In this document: positions 17,285 through 26,666 of the stretch, one piece after another
Layout: the number at the start of each line of letters is the position of its first letter
Numbering within the stretch: the first letter of the stretch is position 1
Assembly: GCA_002408205.1 (NCBI GenBank)
Contig: DHQY01000007.1
Location: forward strand, 359,177-423,176
DNA: 64,000 nt
DNA from: Bacteroidales bacterium UBA5326
GTDB lineage: Bacteria; Bacteroidota; Bacteroidia; Bacteroidales; UBA932
Direction: 5' to 3'
Made by a program: the position numbers and the translations under genes
The notes under the pieces: generated by a model
What the model saw: the letters and a program-made list of their open reading frames with translations, nothing else
The model's database searches: none
What the model was told of the DNA's origin: nothing

Positions 17285-17959
17285 ATGAATGTGCGCATTC
17301 TTGTTGCAGATGCCTCACATACAGGCTATGCAGAACGTATTTGTGAGTTAATGTATATTTCCGCCCAGGAGCGTGGAACCGGCATAGCCAAAAGATCTCC
17401 GGAATATATTGTCGAGAAGATGATAAGTCGGAAGGCTATTATTGCCCTTCACGGAGACCGTGTGGTGGGTTTCTCATATATCGAGACCTGGAGCCATAAA
17501 GCATTTGTAGCCAATTCGGGGCTGGTGGTGGACCACGAGTACCGTCACCTGGGCATTGGTGCCAAAATCAAAAAGAGCATTTTTAATTTATCGCGCGAAA
17601 AATACCCCGATGCCAAAATATTCGGTATTACTACCGGAGCAGCCGTTATGAAAATCAATTACAAACTTGGCTACCGGCCGGTGCCTTTTTCCGAACTGAC
17701 ACAGGACGAGGCGTTCTGGGAAGGCTGTCAGGGATGCCGGAATTACGACATTCTCCTGCGAAACAACAAGAAAATGTGCCTTTGCACCGGCATGATGTAC
17801 GATCCGGCCGAGCATAAGTCGCGCCGGTCTGCGGCCGCCAGGCCCGCAGCGGCCGTACCGGAAAAAGTAACCGCACATGCGACTGCCGTAAGCACAAAAA
17901 CCGTTATCATACGGATAAAAGAACAACCGGAAAAAACAGGAACCTTAATAAAAGCATAA
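17285..17959 (+). CDS. GNAT acyltransferase, probable N-acylglutamate synthase of arginine synthesis
   Basis: The 224-residue protein opens the arginine operon. It has a GNAT core with VVDHEYRHLGIGAKIKKSIF (acyl-CoA loop) and a cysteine-bearing C-terminal part, EGCQGCRNYDILLRN and KMCLCTGMMYDP. The last ~50 residues are Ala/Lys-rich and look disordered. No classical argA or argJ is present, and this GNAT sits at the head of the cluster as in Bacteroides, where the equivalent gene is thought to make N-succinylglutamate. So it probably acylates glutamate, with succinyl-CoA likely. That role rests on context and pathway logic, not on a substrate motif. Confidence 0.78.
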   Translation: MNVRILVADASHTGYAERICELMYISAQERGTGIAKRSPEYIVEKMISRKAIIALHGDRVVGFSYIETWSHKAFVANSGLVVDHEYRHLGIGAKIKKSIFNLSREKYPDAKIFGITTGAAVMKINYKLGYRPVPFSELTQDEAFWEGCQGCRNYDILLRNNKKMCLCTGMMYDPAEHKSRRSAAARPAAAVPEKVTAHATAVSTKTVIIRIKEQPEKTGTLIKA

Positions 17960-17961
17960 AG

Positions 17962-19158
17962 ATGAACAACAAAATAGTACTCGCCTACAGCGGCGGACTG
18001 GATACCTCATTTTGCATCCCTTACCTGACCAAAGAAAAAGGCTATGAAGTGCACACCATTCTGGTGAATACCGGGGGGTTTTCTCCTGAAGAACTCCGGG
18101 CAGTATCGGCCAAAGCCCTTACACTGGGGGCTGCATCGCACCGGAACGTAGACAAAAGCGGGGAATACTACGACAAATGCATTAAGTATATGCTTTTTGG
18201 CAATATCCTCAAAAACAACACATACCCTCTCTCGGTAAGCTCAGAGCGCGCTTTCCAGGCTATGGCCGTTGTGCTTTATGCCAAAGAAATAGGCGCCGGG
18301 GCCATTGCCCACGGCAGCACCGGGGCCGGTAACGACCAGGTTCGTTTCGATTATTTTGTCGGCGTACTGGCTCCGCAAATGAAAATTGTAGCACCCATCA
18401 GGGAATTGAAGATAGCCCGCCGCGACGAGATAGAATACCTGGCAAAGAACGGATTTGAATACAGCTGGGAAAAGGCAAAGTACTCCATAAACCAGGGAAT
18501 CTGGGGAACGAGCATTGGCGGAGTGGAAACGCTCAAATCGCTGGGTGAACTTCCGGAAGAAGCCTACCCGCACCCGCAGACAAAGAACGGCACCGAGGTT
18601 GTCACCATTACTTTCGAAAAAGGCCAGCCGGTAGCATTGAACGGAGAAAAAACGGACCCGCTGGGTCTTATCTCTGCTTTACGGGAGATTGCAGCTCCCT
18701 ATGGTATAGGCCGCGATGTACACGTGGGCGATACCATTGTGGGACTGAAAGGCCGCGTGGGATTCGAAGCTGCAGCGCCCATGATCCTCATTAAGGCGCA
18801 CCATCTGCTTGAAAAACATGTACTCAGCAAATGGCAGCTCTACTGGAAAGAACAACTGTCCAACTGGTACGGAATGTTGCTGCACGAAGCCCAGTACCTC
18901 GATCCCGTTATGCGCAACATAGAAGCTTTTCTGGACGACTCGCAACACCGTGTCTGCGGAACGGTTTCGGTAAGGTTGCGCCCCTTCAGCTTCTCGCTTA
19001 TGGGATGTGAAAGCCCTTACGATATGATGAACGCTAAATTCGGGGATTACGGGGAGGGTACCACTGCTTTCTCGGGAGCCGATGTGGAAGGTTTCACCAA
19101 AATCCTCTCGCTGCCTATAAAGATCATTTACAGTCAGGAAGATGAAAAGCATAATTAA
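17962..19158 (+). CDS. argG: Argininosuccinate synthase
   Basis: The 398-residue protein starts with the ATP pyrophosphatase loop LAYSGGLDTSFCIPYL and has AHGSTGAGNDQVRFD. It joins citrulline and aspartate using ATP to give argininosuccinate in the cytosol. It starts two bases after the GNAT stop, and its 3' end overlaps argC by 17 bases. The position at the front of the operon, before argC, is the Bacteroidota arrangement. Confidence 0.96.
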   Translation: MNNKIVLAYSGGLDTSFCIPYLTKEKGYEVHTILVNTGGFSPEELRAVSAKALTLGAASHRNVDKSGEYYDKCIKYMLFGNILKNNTYPLSVSSERAFQAMAVVLYAKEIGAGAIAHGSTGAGNDQVRFDYFVGVLAPQMKIVAPIRELKIARRDEIEYLAKNGFEYSWEKAKYSINQGIWGTSIGGVETLKSLGELPEEAYPHPQTKNGTEVVTITFEKGQPVALNGEKTDPLGLISALREIAAPYGIGRDVHVGDTIVGLKGRVGFEAAAPMILIKAHHLLEKHVLSKWQLYWKEQLSNWYGMLLHEAQYLDPVMRNIEAFLDDSQHRVCGTVSVRLRPFSFSLMGCESPYDMMNAKFGDYGEGTTAFSGADVEGFTKILSLPIKIIYSQEDEKHN

Positions 19159-20149
19159 AACGACTATTGCCGGGGGAGCCGGCTATACGGGCGGAGAATT
19201 GCTGCGCCTGCTGCTGCTCCACCCCAACGTCCGGCTCGTCTCGGTGCTGAGTACGACTCAGGCCGGGCAGCCCCTCTGGGCCGCCCACCGCGATCTGCTG
19301 GGCGATACCGCAATGACATTCGACAGCCGGTTACCCCAAACCGATATAGACGTATTGTTCCTCTGCCTGGGGCACGGAGCCTCGCAAAAATTTCTCATGG
19401 AGAACGATCTGTCCCGTATTGGACACATTGTAGACCTTAGCCAGGATTTCAGGCACCACAAAAACAGTGTTTGCAACGGCAGGTCGTTCCTGTATGCCCT
19501 GCCCGAAGCCTATCCCAATGCAGCGGTATACGAAGGGGCACTGAGAGAAGCCAGCAATGCGGCCAACCCGGGGTGTTTTGCCACGGCCATTCAGCTGGCC
19601 TTACTGCCTTTGGCATCTGCGGGTATTCTCAGTCAGGATATTCATATTCATGCCATAACGGGAGCCACCGGTGCGGGGGCCAAGCCCACCGAAACAGGCC
19701 ATTTTGCATACAGAGACAACAACATATCCGTTTATAAAGCTTTTGAACACCAACATCTTACCGAGATCAGAGAAACGCTCGGAACGTTGGCCGGCGGCAC
19801 ATTGCCTCCCATATATTTTGTACCCGTACGGGGCGATTTCACACGCGGCATCCTGGCCAGTGTCTATACCCCGGCAGATCTGACGGAACAGGAAGCAGCA
19901 GGACTGTTTGAAAAGTATTATGCGGAACATCCGTTTGTACACGTTGTTCCCGGTACCATAAGCCTCAAAGAAGCAGTGAACACCAACAAGGGACTGGTCC
20001 ATGTAGAGAAGCACGGCACTATGCTTCATATTACCTCGGCCATAGACAACCTGCTCAAAGGCGCCTCAGGCACAGCCGTTCAAAACATGAACATTCTTAT
20101 GGGCATAGACCAGACCACCGGATTAAAACTTAAACCAACCGCCTATTAA
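19142..20149 (+). CDS. argC: N-acyl-gamma-glutamyl-phosphate reductase
   Basis: The 335-residue product has the NADP-binding start TTIAGGAGYTGGELLRLLLLHP and the catalytic cysteine in SNAANPGCFATAIQLAL. It reduces N-acylglutamyl phosphate to the semialdehyde, the third step of the pathway. The start lies inside the 3' end of argG, indicating translational coupling. Here the acyl group is probably succinyl (see argF'). Confidence 0.95.
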   Translation: MKSIIKTTIAGGAGYTGGELLRLLLLHPNVRLVSVLSTTQAGQPLWAAHRDLLGDTAMTFDSRLPQTDIDVLFLCLGHGASQKFLMENDLSRIGHIVDLSQDFRHHKNSVCNGRSFLYALPEAYPNAAVYEGALREASNAANPGCFATAIQLALLPLASAGILSQDIHIHAITGATGAGAKPTETGHFAYRDNNISVYKAFEHQHLTEIRETLGTLAGGTLPPIYFVPVRGDFTRGILASVYTPADLTEQEAAGLFEKYYAEHPFVHVVPGTISLKEAVNTNKGLVHVEKHGTMLHITSAIDNLLKGASGTAVQNMNILMGIDQTTGLKLKPTAY

Positions 20150-20159
20150 CATTTACATT

Positions 20160-21284
20160 ATGGCACTTTATCCGGTATATCCCTTATGGGAAATAGAAGC
20201 AGACCACGCACAAGGCTGCGTGATCACAGACACAAAAGGCCAGGAATACCTGGATCTCTACGGCGGACACGCTGTCATATCCATAGGTCACTCCCACCCC
20301 GTTTACGTGCAGGCACTTAACCGCCAGATTTCCAAAATCGGGTTCTATTCCAATTCCATACGGAACGGACTCCAGGAAACACTTTCTGAGCGGCTGGCCT
20401 CCATGGGCGGCTACCCCGGCTACCGTCTCTTTTTATGTAACTCCGGGGCCGAGGCCAACGAAAACGCCGTAAAACTGGCCTCGTTCCAGACGGGACGCGA
20501 CCGAATACTGGCCTTCAAAAAAGCCTTTCACGGACGCACGTCGGGCTCTGTTGCGCTCACCGATAATCCAAAAATAGTAGCACCTTTCAACGCTCATCAT
20601 GCAGTGGACTTCATTCCCATGGACGACTTTGGAGCGCTGGAAAAGGCCTTTTGTGAGCACTCCTATGCTGCAGCAATAATTGAAGGCATTCAGGGAGTAT
20701 CGGGCATACACGAGGCTTCCACTTCATTTTTCAGGAAGTTGCGCGAACTGTGCACCACCCACGACACCTGTCTAATCCTGGACGAAGTACAATCGGGATA
20801 CGGACGCACCGGTCGGTTTTTTGCCCATCAGCACCACGGCATTACGGCCGATCTCATTACCATGGCAAAAGGTATGGGCAACGGCTTTCCCATTGGCGGG
20901 GTCCTTATTTCCCCTGAGTTCAAGGCCTCCTTTGGACAGCTGGGAACCACATTCGGGGGAAACCACCTGGCCTGTACCGCCGCACTGGCCGTCCTGCAGG
21001 TTATGGAAGATGAAAAGCTCATGGAAAATGCCCTGCAGGTAGGTTCGTACCTGATTGAACGTCTTAAAAGCATAAAAGAAGGCATAAAAGAAGTACGCGG
21101 CCGTGGCCTTATGATTGGCGTGGAACTCCATCCCGAATTTCCGGCCAATGCCGGTCTGAGAGACCGCCTTCTTTTTGAACACCATATATTTACAGGAGCT
21201 GCAGGACCCAACGTACTCCGCCTGTTGCCTCCCCTGTGCCTGAGCAGGCAACAGGCAGATTTATTAATATCATTGCTGGAATAA
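20160..21284 (+). CDS. argD: N-acylornithine aminotransferase
   Basis: The 374-residue enzyme is a class III PLP aminotransferase: CNSGAEANENAVKLA, FHGRTSGSVALT, LILDEVQSGYGRTGRFF and TMAKGMGNGFPIGGV, where the lysine binds PLP. It transfers an amino group from glutamate to N-acylglutamate semialdehyde to give N-acylornithine. It begins ten bases after argC in the same operon. The residues of the acyl pocket cannot be read reliably from sequence alone. Confidence 0.94.
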   Translation: MALYPVYPLWEIEADHAQGCVITDTKGQEYLDLYGGHAVISIGHSHPVYVQALNRQISKIGFYSNSIRNGLQETLSERLASMGGYPGYRLFLCNSGAEANENAVKLASFQTGRDRILAFKKAFHGRTSGSVALTDNPKIVAPFNAHHAVDFIPMDDFGALEKAFCEHSYAAAIIEGIQGVSGIHEASTSFFRKLRELCTTHDTCLILDEVQSGYGRTGRFFAHQHHGITADLITMAKGMGNGFPIGGVLISPEFKASFGQLGTTFGGNHLACTAALAVLQVMEDEKLMENALQVGSYLIERLKSIKEGIKEVRGRGLMIGVELHPEFPANAGLRDRLLFEHHIFTGAAGPNVLRLLPPLCLSRQQADLLISLLE

Positions 21285-21286
21285 AA

Positions 21287-22240
21287 ATGAGACACTTTAC
21301 CTCAGTAAAAGACATTGGTCCGCTGGACAAAGCAGTGGCCCAGGCACTGGAGATCAAAAAAGACCGCTTTGCCTGTGTCGGTTTAGGAAAAAACAAAACC
21401 GCACTCCTTATCTTTTTTAATTCCAGTTTACGTACGCGACTGAGTACACAGAAAGCCGCCGAGAACCTGGGTATGAAGGTTATTGTACTTGATATCCAGC
21501 AGGGAGCATGGAATCTCGAGACCGAACGCGGCGTGGTAATGGACGGAGATAAACCGGAACATCTTCTCGAGGCCATCCCCGTAATGGGATGCTATGCAGA
21601 CATTATCGGGGTTAGGTCGTTCGCCCGTTTCCAGAGTAAGGAAGATGATTACAACGAAAAGATCCTCAACCAGTTCATTCAGTACTCCGGAAAGCCGGTG
21701 ATAAGCATGGAAGCCGCCACACGGCATCCGCTGCAAAGTTTTGCCGATCTCATTACTATAGAAGAGTATAAAAAGAAAACCCGGCCCAAAGTAGTGCTTA
21801 CCTGGGCGCCCCACCCCAGGGCTCTGCCACAGGCAGTACCCAATTCATTCGCAGAATGGATGGTGGCCGCCGGTTACCGGGTTGTGATAACCCATCCGCG
21901 TGGCTACGAGCTCGACCCGTCGTTCACACAGGGAGCAGAGATTCAGTACGATCAGCAGGAAGCATTCAAGGGAGCCGATTTTATCTATGCCAAAAACTGG
22001 GCTGCCTATACAGACCCCAACTACGGAAAGATATTGAGTACAGACCGCGCATGGACAGTGGACAGCGCCAAAATGGCGCTCACAGACAATGCTTATTTTA
22101 TGCACTGTCTGCCGGTACGCCGTAATATGATTGTTACAGATCAGGTAATAGAAAGTCCGGCTTCCATAGTCATTCCCGAGGCGGCTAACCGCGAGATATC
22201 GGCCCAGGTAGTAATTAAAAGAATTTTAGAAGCACTGTAA
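21287..22240 (+). CDS. argF': N-succinylornithine carbamoyltransferase-type enzyme
   Basis: The 317-residue protein is a transcarbamylase with the carbamoyl-phosphate loop SSLRTRLSTQ (family STRT replaced by SLRT) and the HCLPVRR motif near the C-terminus. It carries Pro at residue 90 in MDGDKPEH, counted from ATG 21287. In the B. fragilis enzyme Pro90 marks use of N-succinylornithine, whereas the N-acetylornithine enzyme of Xanthomonas has Glu at that position. So N-succinylcitrulline is the likely product. The ATG at 21287, just after argD, fits the family start; an upstream ATG at 21236 lies inside argD. The stop overlaps the argB start by one base. Confidence 0.93.
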   Translation: MRHFTSVKDIGPLDKAVAQALEIKKDRFACVGLGKNKTALLIFFNSSLRTRLSTQKAAENLGMKVIVLDIQQGAWNLETERGVVMDGDKPEHLLEAIPVMGCYADIIGVRSFARFQSKEDDYNEKILNQFIQYSGKPVISMEAATRHPLQSFADLITIEEYKKKTRPKVVLTWAPHPRALPQAVPNSFAEWMVAAGYRVVITHPRGYELDPSFTQGAEIQYDQQEAFKGADFIYAKNWAAYTDPNYGKILSTDRAWTVDSAKMALTDNAYFMHCLPVRRNMIVTDQVIESPASIVIPEAANREISAQVVIKRILEAL

Positions 22241-22983
22241 TGAAAGTTTTGGAAATCTACAAAATCGGAGGCAATTGCATTGACAATGAGCAGGTTCTGG
22301 ACACTTTTCTGAACGATTTCACAGGACAGGCACAGTCTAAAATTTTGGTACACGGAGGCGGTGTAATGGCCGGACAGATGGCCAATTCACTGAATATTCC
22401 GGTTAAGATGATAGACGGCAGACGCATTACCGACCGGGAGACTTTAAAGATTGTGACCATGGTGTATGCTGGATGGGCCAATAAAAACATCGTGGCGCAG
22501 CTGGAAAAAAGAGGTTGCAGGGCAATGGGTCTGAGCGGTGCAGACGGTAGCACTATGGTGTCTGTACAGCGCAATCCCCTTCCGGTGGATTTTGGGTTCG
22601 TTGGCGATCTGACGCCGGAAGGCATTAATACAGATCTGATAAACGATCTGCTAAGGCTCGGTATCACTCCCGTATTCTGCGCTATAACCTGCACTAAGAA
22701 AGGACAGCTGCTGAACACCAATGCAGACACGGTCGCCGGCGTGCTGGCCTCGGCCATGAGAAAATATTTCCATGTCCGGCTTATCTTTGTGTTTGATAAA
22801 GAAGGTGTGCTTTACCCACAGACGGGAGAAGTCATCCCGTTGTTGAGTAAAAAACAGTACCAGGTTCTTAAGGAACAGAAAATTGTGACCTCGGGCATGC
22901 TTCCCAAACTGGACAACGCATTTGCAGCTCTGGAAAAAGGCATAGAAGAAGTATATGTAGGCAAAACAAAACTTCAGTTATGA
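22240..22983 (+). CDS. argB: N-acylglutamate kinase
   Basis: The 247-residue amino acid kinase has the phosphate-binding start YKIGGNCID and the LVHGGGVMAGQMANSL motif. It phosphorylates N-acylglutamate, the second step of the pathway. It starts within the TAATG overlap with argF'. Its stop overlaps the next gene by four bases. Feedback inhibition by arginine is known for some members of the family but not shown here. Confidence 0.94.
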   Translation: MKVLEIYKIGGNCIDNEQVLDTFLNDFTGQAQSKILVHGGGVMAGQMANSLNIPVKMIDGRRITDRETLKIVTMVYAGWANKNIVAQLEKRGCRAMGLSGADGSTMVSVQRNPLPVDFGFVGDLTPEGINTDLINDLLRLGITPVFCAITCTKKGQLLNTNADTVAGVLASAMRKYFHVRLIFVFDKEGVLYPQTGEVIPLLSKKQYQVLKEQKIVTSGMLPKLDNAFAALEKGIEEVYVGKTKLQL

Positions 22984-24050
22984 GCCGGCCGGTTGAACTC
23001 CTCAAACAGTTGATCTCCATCCCCTCTTTTTCCGGGGATGAGGGAAACACGGCCCGGTTGCTGCAGGAGTTCATTCACGGAACGTACGGAGTGCAAACAG
23101 AGCGCATAGGGAACAACGTGGTGGCCAAAAGTCCCGGCTACAACTCCGCTAAACCTACTTTATTACTTTGCTCGCACCACGATACCGTAAAGCCTGCCTC
23201 GGGCTATACCCGCGATCCCTTTATCCCGGTAACAGAAAAAGACGAAGCCGGTCGTACAAGATTATACGGATTGGGCAGCAATGATGCAGGAGCCGCCGTG
23301 GTAAGCATGCTGGAGACTTTCAGCCATTTCTGCGACAAAGCGCTTTCCTTCAATATACTCCTTGTCCTGGCCGCCGAGGAAGAAATTTCCGGGGCCAACG
23401 GCATTCTAAAGGTTTTACCGCATTTTCCGGAGATCACCTGTGCCATTGTGGGCGAACCTACCGGAATGCAGGCGGCCTGCGGCGAGCGCGGTCTGCTGGT
23501 ACTCGACGGATATACCCGCGGGGTATCCGGCCACGCCGCACGGAACACGGGTGTGAATGCGCTGTACCTTGCGCTGGATGATATTACAGTTCTAAGAAAT
23601 TACCGTTTTGACAAGATATCTCCCGTTCTGGGACCTGTGCACTTGCAGGTAACCCAGATTGAATCGGGAACGCAGCATAATGTGATCCCGGACACCTGCC
23701 ACTATGTGGTAGACATCCGCACAACCGATGCCTATACCAACAGCCAGATTGTGGACCTGCTGCAACAGGCGGTAGGCGGTACGCTTATTCCCAGGAACCT
23801 GAAAAATAAGGCCTCGGCCACACCCCAGGGATGCCCGCTCGTTCTGGCGGCGGAAAAGCTGGGCATCGGGACATTTATTTCACCTACCACATCGGACTGG
23901 ATGCGCCTGGAATGTCCGGCCATCAAGATGGGCCCAGGATCTTCTCCCCGGTCGCACTCAGCCGATGAATTTGTCTATATAGATGAAGTAGAAGAAGGTA
24001 TACAACTCTATATCAAAATGATAACAGCTTATGGCAACACTTTGGAATAA
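22980..24050 (+). CDS. argE: M20 family deacylase, probable N-acylcitrulline deacylase
   Basis: The 356-residue zinc peptidase of clan MH has LLCSHHDTVKPASG (metal and catalytic histidine-aspartate), YGLGSNDAGAAVVS, LAAEEEISGANG (base and metal) and VGEPTGMQAACGERG. In this pathway carbamoylation comes before deacylation, so the likely substrate is N-succinyl- (or acetyl-) citrulline rather than acetylornithine. This order is inferred from the argF' gene type. It is four bases overlapped with argB and 20 bases with argH. Confidence 0.9.
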   Translation: MSRPVELLKQLISIPSFSGDEGNTARLLQEFIHGTYGVQTERIGNNVVAKSPGYNSAKPTLLLCSHHDTVKPASGYTRDPFIPVTEKDEAGRTRLYGLGSNDAGAAVVSMLETFSHFCDKALSFNILLVLAAEEEISGANGILKVLPHFPEITCAIVGEPTGMQAACGERGLLVLDGYTRGVSGHAARNTGVNALYLALDDITVLRNYRFDKISPVLGPVHLQVTQIESGTQHNVIPDTCHYVVDIRTTDAYTNSQIVDLLQQAVGGTLIPRNLKNKASATPQGCPLVLAAEKLGIGTFISPTTSDWMRLECPAIKMGPGSSPRSHSADEFVYIDEVEEGIQLYIKMITAYGNTLE

Positions 24051-25335
24051 AGGAACGGAAGCACTGCAGGACGTCGCACGTTTCACCGTGGGGAACGACA
24101 CAAACTGGGACATGAGACTGGCCCCTTACGATGTAAAAGGGTCCCGGGCCCATGTGAAGATGCTGGGCAGGATAGGTCTGCTGACAAAGGAAGAGACGGC
24201 AACGCTGGTAGCAGCCCTCGAAGCGATCCTGGAGGATATCGGGGCCGGACGGTTCTGTATTGAAGATGGTGTGGAGGACATCCACTCACAGGTGGAACTG
24301 CAGCTTAGCAGACAATTGGGCGATCTGGGCAAAAAAATCCACGCCGGCCGTTCGCGCAACGACCAGGTTCTTGTAGACGTTAAGCTCTACCTGAAAGACG
24401 TGTGCCGCAACCTGGCCCAAAGTGCGCTGGAACTTTTCCACTGCCTGCAGGAAAAAAGCGAGGCCTTCAAAGACGTGCTCATGCCCGGGTATACGCACGA
24501 ACAGCCGGCCATGCCATCTTCATTTGGATTGTGGATGGGGGCCTATGCCGAGACACTTATTGACGATATGTACCCTCTGGGAGCTGCTTTGGCCGTTTGC
24601 GACCAGAATCCGCTGGGTTCAGCCGCCGGCTATGGGAATTCATTCCCCCTGGACCGTGAAGAGACCACCCGGCTTTTGGATTTTGCCACGCTTAATTACA
24701 ACAGCATAGCTGCACAACTGAGCCGGGGCAAGGCCGAGAAAGCCGTGGCCGTGGCCGTGGCCGCCTTTGCGACCACTCTGAACAAACTCGCCGCCGATTG
24801 TTGCCTGTTTTGCGGAGTGAATTACAAGTTCATTTCGTTCCCCGACGAGCTCACCACCGGAAGCAGCATTATGCCGCATAAGAAGAATCCCGATGTATGG
24901 GAGCTGATAAGGGCCCATTGTAACCTGCTGCAGGATACGCCCAACCGGCTTGCCCTTCTTTTAACCAATCTGACTCACGGTTATCACCGTGATTTTCAGC
25001 TATCCAAGGACGTTCTGTTCCCTGCTGTAGACACGCTGCTCGATTGTTTCCGCATGAGCAGGCTCATGTTGCAGGGCATGAAAGTCAACACGGCCATCTT
25101 TGACGACCCGCAATACGATGTGCTTTTTACCGTAGAAGAAGTCAACAGGCTGGTACTGCAAGGCATGCCGTTCCGCGATGCTTATAAAAAAGTAGGCGCC
25201 AGTCTGAAGGACGGCACCTACAGGGCTAAGAGATCAATTGATCATACGCACCTGGGAAGTATCGGTAATCTGGCCACAGAACAGATACGGTCCAAGATGG
25301 AAAGAGCTGTGGATTATCTCCAACTCATTTCCTGA
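24031..25335 (+). CDS. argH: Argininosuccinate lyase
   Basis: The 434-residue enzyme shows the fumarase-superfamily signature GSSIMPHKKNPD at the active site, with HAGRSRNDQV and GYTHEQPAMPSS earlier. It cleaves argininosuccinate to arginine and fumarate, the last step. The start lies in the 3' end of the argE gene. Its 3' end overlaps the convergent aldo/keto reductase gene by 22 bases. Confidence 0.95.
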   Translation: MATLWNKGTEALQDVARFTVGNDTNWDMRLAPYDVKGSRAHVKMLGRIGLLTKEETATLVAALEAILEDIGAGRFCIEDGVEDIHSQVELQLSRQLGDLGKKIHAGRSRNDQVLVDVKLYLKDVCRNLAQSALELFHCLQEKSEAFKDVLMPGYTHEQPAMPSSFGLWMGAYAETLIDDMYPLGAALAVCDQNPLGSAAGYGNSFPLDREETTRLLDFATLNYNSIAAQLSRGKAEKAVAVAVAAFATTLNKLAADCCLFCGVNYKFISFPDELTTGSSIMPHKKNPDVWELIRAHCNLLQDTPNRLALLLTNLTHGYHRDFQLSKDVLFPAVDTLLDCFRMSRLMLQGMKVNTAIFDDPQYDVLFTVEEVNRLVLQGMPFRDAYKKVGASLKDGTYRAKRSIDHTHLGSIGNLATEQIRSKMERAVDYLQLIS

Positions 25336-26660
25336 ACCATTTCATTTATCCGGGCCAACTCGGCCGGAATATCAATTTCCTGCGGACACATTGTTTTGCA
25401 TTTGCCACACTGTGTGCAATGATGGGCCTGCGCCGGTTCGCTCACCGACTGGTTGTAACGGGTAAGGAATATATCTTTCTTCCTGGACGATTCTTCTGTC
25501 CAGGCACTTTTAACGTCCGGAACGTTTCCTTCGGCAATAAGTTCGTTGTAAGCTGCAAAAACGGCGGGAATGTCCACGCCAAAGTTGCATGGCATGCAGT
25601 ATGCACAACCCGTACAGGGCACGGGAGATATCTTTTTATAGGCGGCCAGCGCTTTGGAAACAGCCTCCTGTTCGCTTGAAGTAAGGGGTTTAAAATTCCT
25701 GAAGGTATTTATGTTTTCCTCCACATGCGACATGACGTTCATCCCGCTCAGGATGGTAAGTACATTGGGCAGTGAGCCCACCCAGCGGAAAGCCCATCCG
25801 GCGGGTGTAAGGTCGGGATTAGCTTCCTTAAGAATGGATACGGCCTCGGGATTGAGCGTGGCCAACGCCCCTCCCCTTAATGGTTCCATCACCAGACACT
25901 GAATATTACGTTTTTCCAACTGCCCGTACATGTATTTTGCATTCTGGGCTTCCCAGTCGAGGTAATTGAGCTGGATCATCACAAAATCCCAGTCGTATTG
26001 CTGCAGCAGGTAATCCATGGTCTGAGCGTTGCTGTGGAACGAGAATCCCAGACGTTTGATACGGCCTTTTGCCTTTTCTTCTTTCAGGTATTCAATAACG
26101 CCTGTATTTTTATAGGCCTTGTCGTAATCTTCAATGGAACCGAGTGCATGAAGCAGGTAAAAGTCAAAATATTCCACCTGGCATTTGTCAAGTTGTTCCT
26201 GGAACAGTTCTTTGCCCTTATCCAGACCGGTTATCAGCCAGGTAGGCATTTTTGTGGCCAGATGGAAGCTTTCCCGCGGAAACGCTTTCAGTATCTCACC
26301 AACAACCAATTCGGATTCTCCGTTCAGGTAATTGTATGCCGTGTCAAAGTAATTAACGCCGTTGTCGTAGGCATACTGAATGAGTTGAGCCGAGAGTTCA
26401 CGGTTGATAACCGTGGTGCCTTCCGCCGTTTTCATCATGGGCAGCCGCATGCATCCGAAAGCCAGCATAGACACTTCTGACCCCAGAACACGGTCTTTCC
26501 GGGTGCTAACAGGTTTAATTTTACCTTTTTTAATGGCGTCCTTTATTTTATCGTTCAGCGGGGTAAAGCGGATGGCGCTATATATGCCTGCTACGCCCAG
26601 TATTCCCAGGCCCATGTATTTGAGCGCATTGCGCCTGGATATTTTTTTATTATCTTCCAT
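25314..26660 (-). CDS. Aldo/keto reductase with C-terminal 4Fe-4S clusters
   Basis: The 448-residue protein begins with a twin-arginine-like or anchored segment (KKISRRNALKYMGLGILGVAGIYSA). An aldo/keto reductase barrel follows: FGCMRLP, FDTAYNYLNGE with the catalytic tyrosine, ATKMP and YLLHALG. The C-terminus has two cysteine clusters, CTGCAYCMPC and CTQCGKCKTMCP, typical of 4Fe-4S binding. Such fusion proteins are common in anaerobes; substrate and electron partner are not known. The upstream discoidin-like gene ends seven bases before, so the two probably form an operon. Confidence 0.87.
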   Translation of the reverse strand: MEDNKKISRRNALKYMGLGILGVAGIYSAIRFTPLNDKIKDAIKKGKIKPVSTRKDRVLGSEVSMLAFGCMRLPMMKTAEGTTVINRELSAQLIQYAYDNGVNYFDTAYNYLNGESELVVGEILKAFPRESFHLATKMPTWLITGLDKGKELFQEQLDKCQVEYFDFYLLHALGSIEDYDKAYKNTGVIEYLKEEKAKGRIKRLGFSFHSNAQTMDYLLQQYDWDFVMIQLNYLDWEAQNAKYMYGQLEKRNIQCLVMEPLRGGALATLNPEAVSILKEANPDLTPAGWAFRWVGSLPNVLTILSGMNVMSHVEENINTFRNFKPLTSSEQEAVSKALAAYKKISPVPCTGCAYCMPCNFGVDIPAVFAAYNELIAEGNVPDVKSAWTEESSRKKDIFLTRYNQSVSEPAQAHHCTQCGKCKTMCPQEIDIPAELARINEMVQEMSWR

Positions 26661-26666
26661 TGTATA

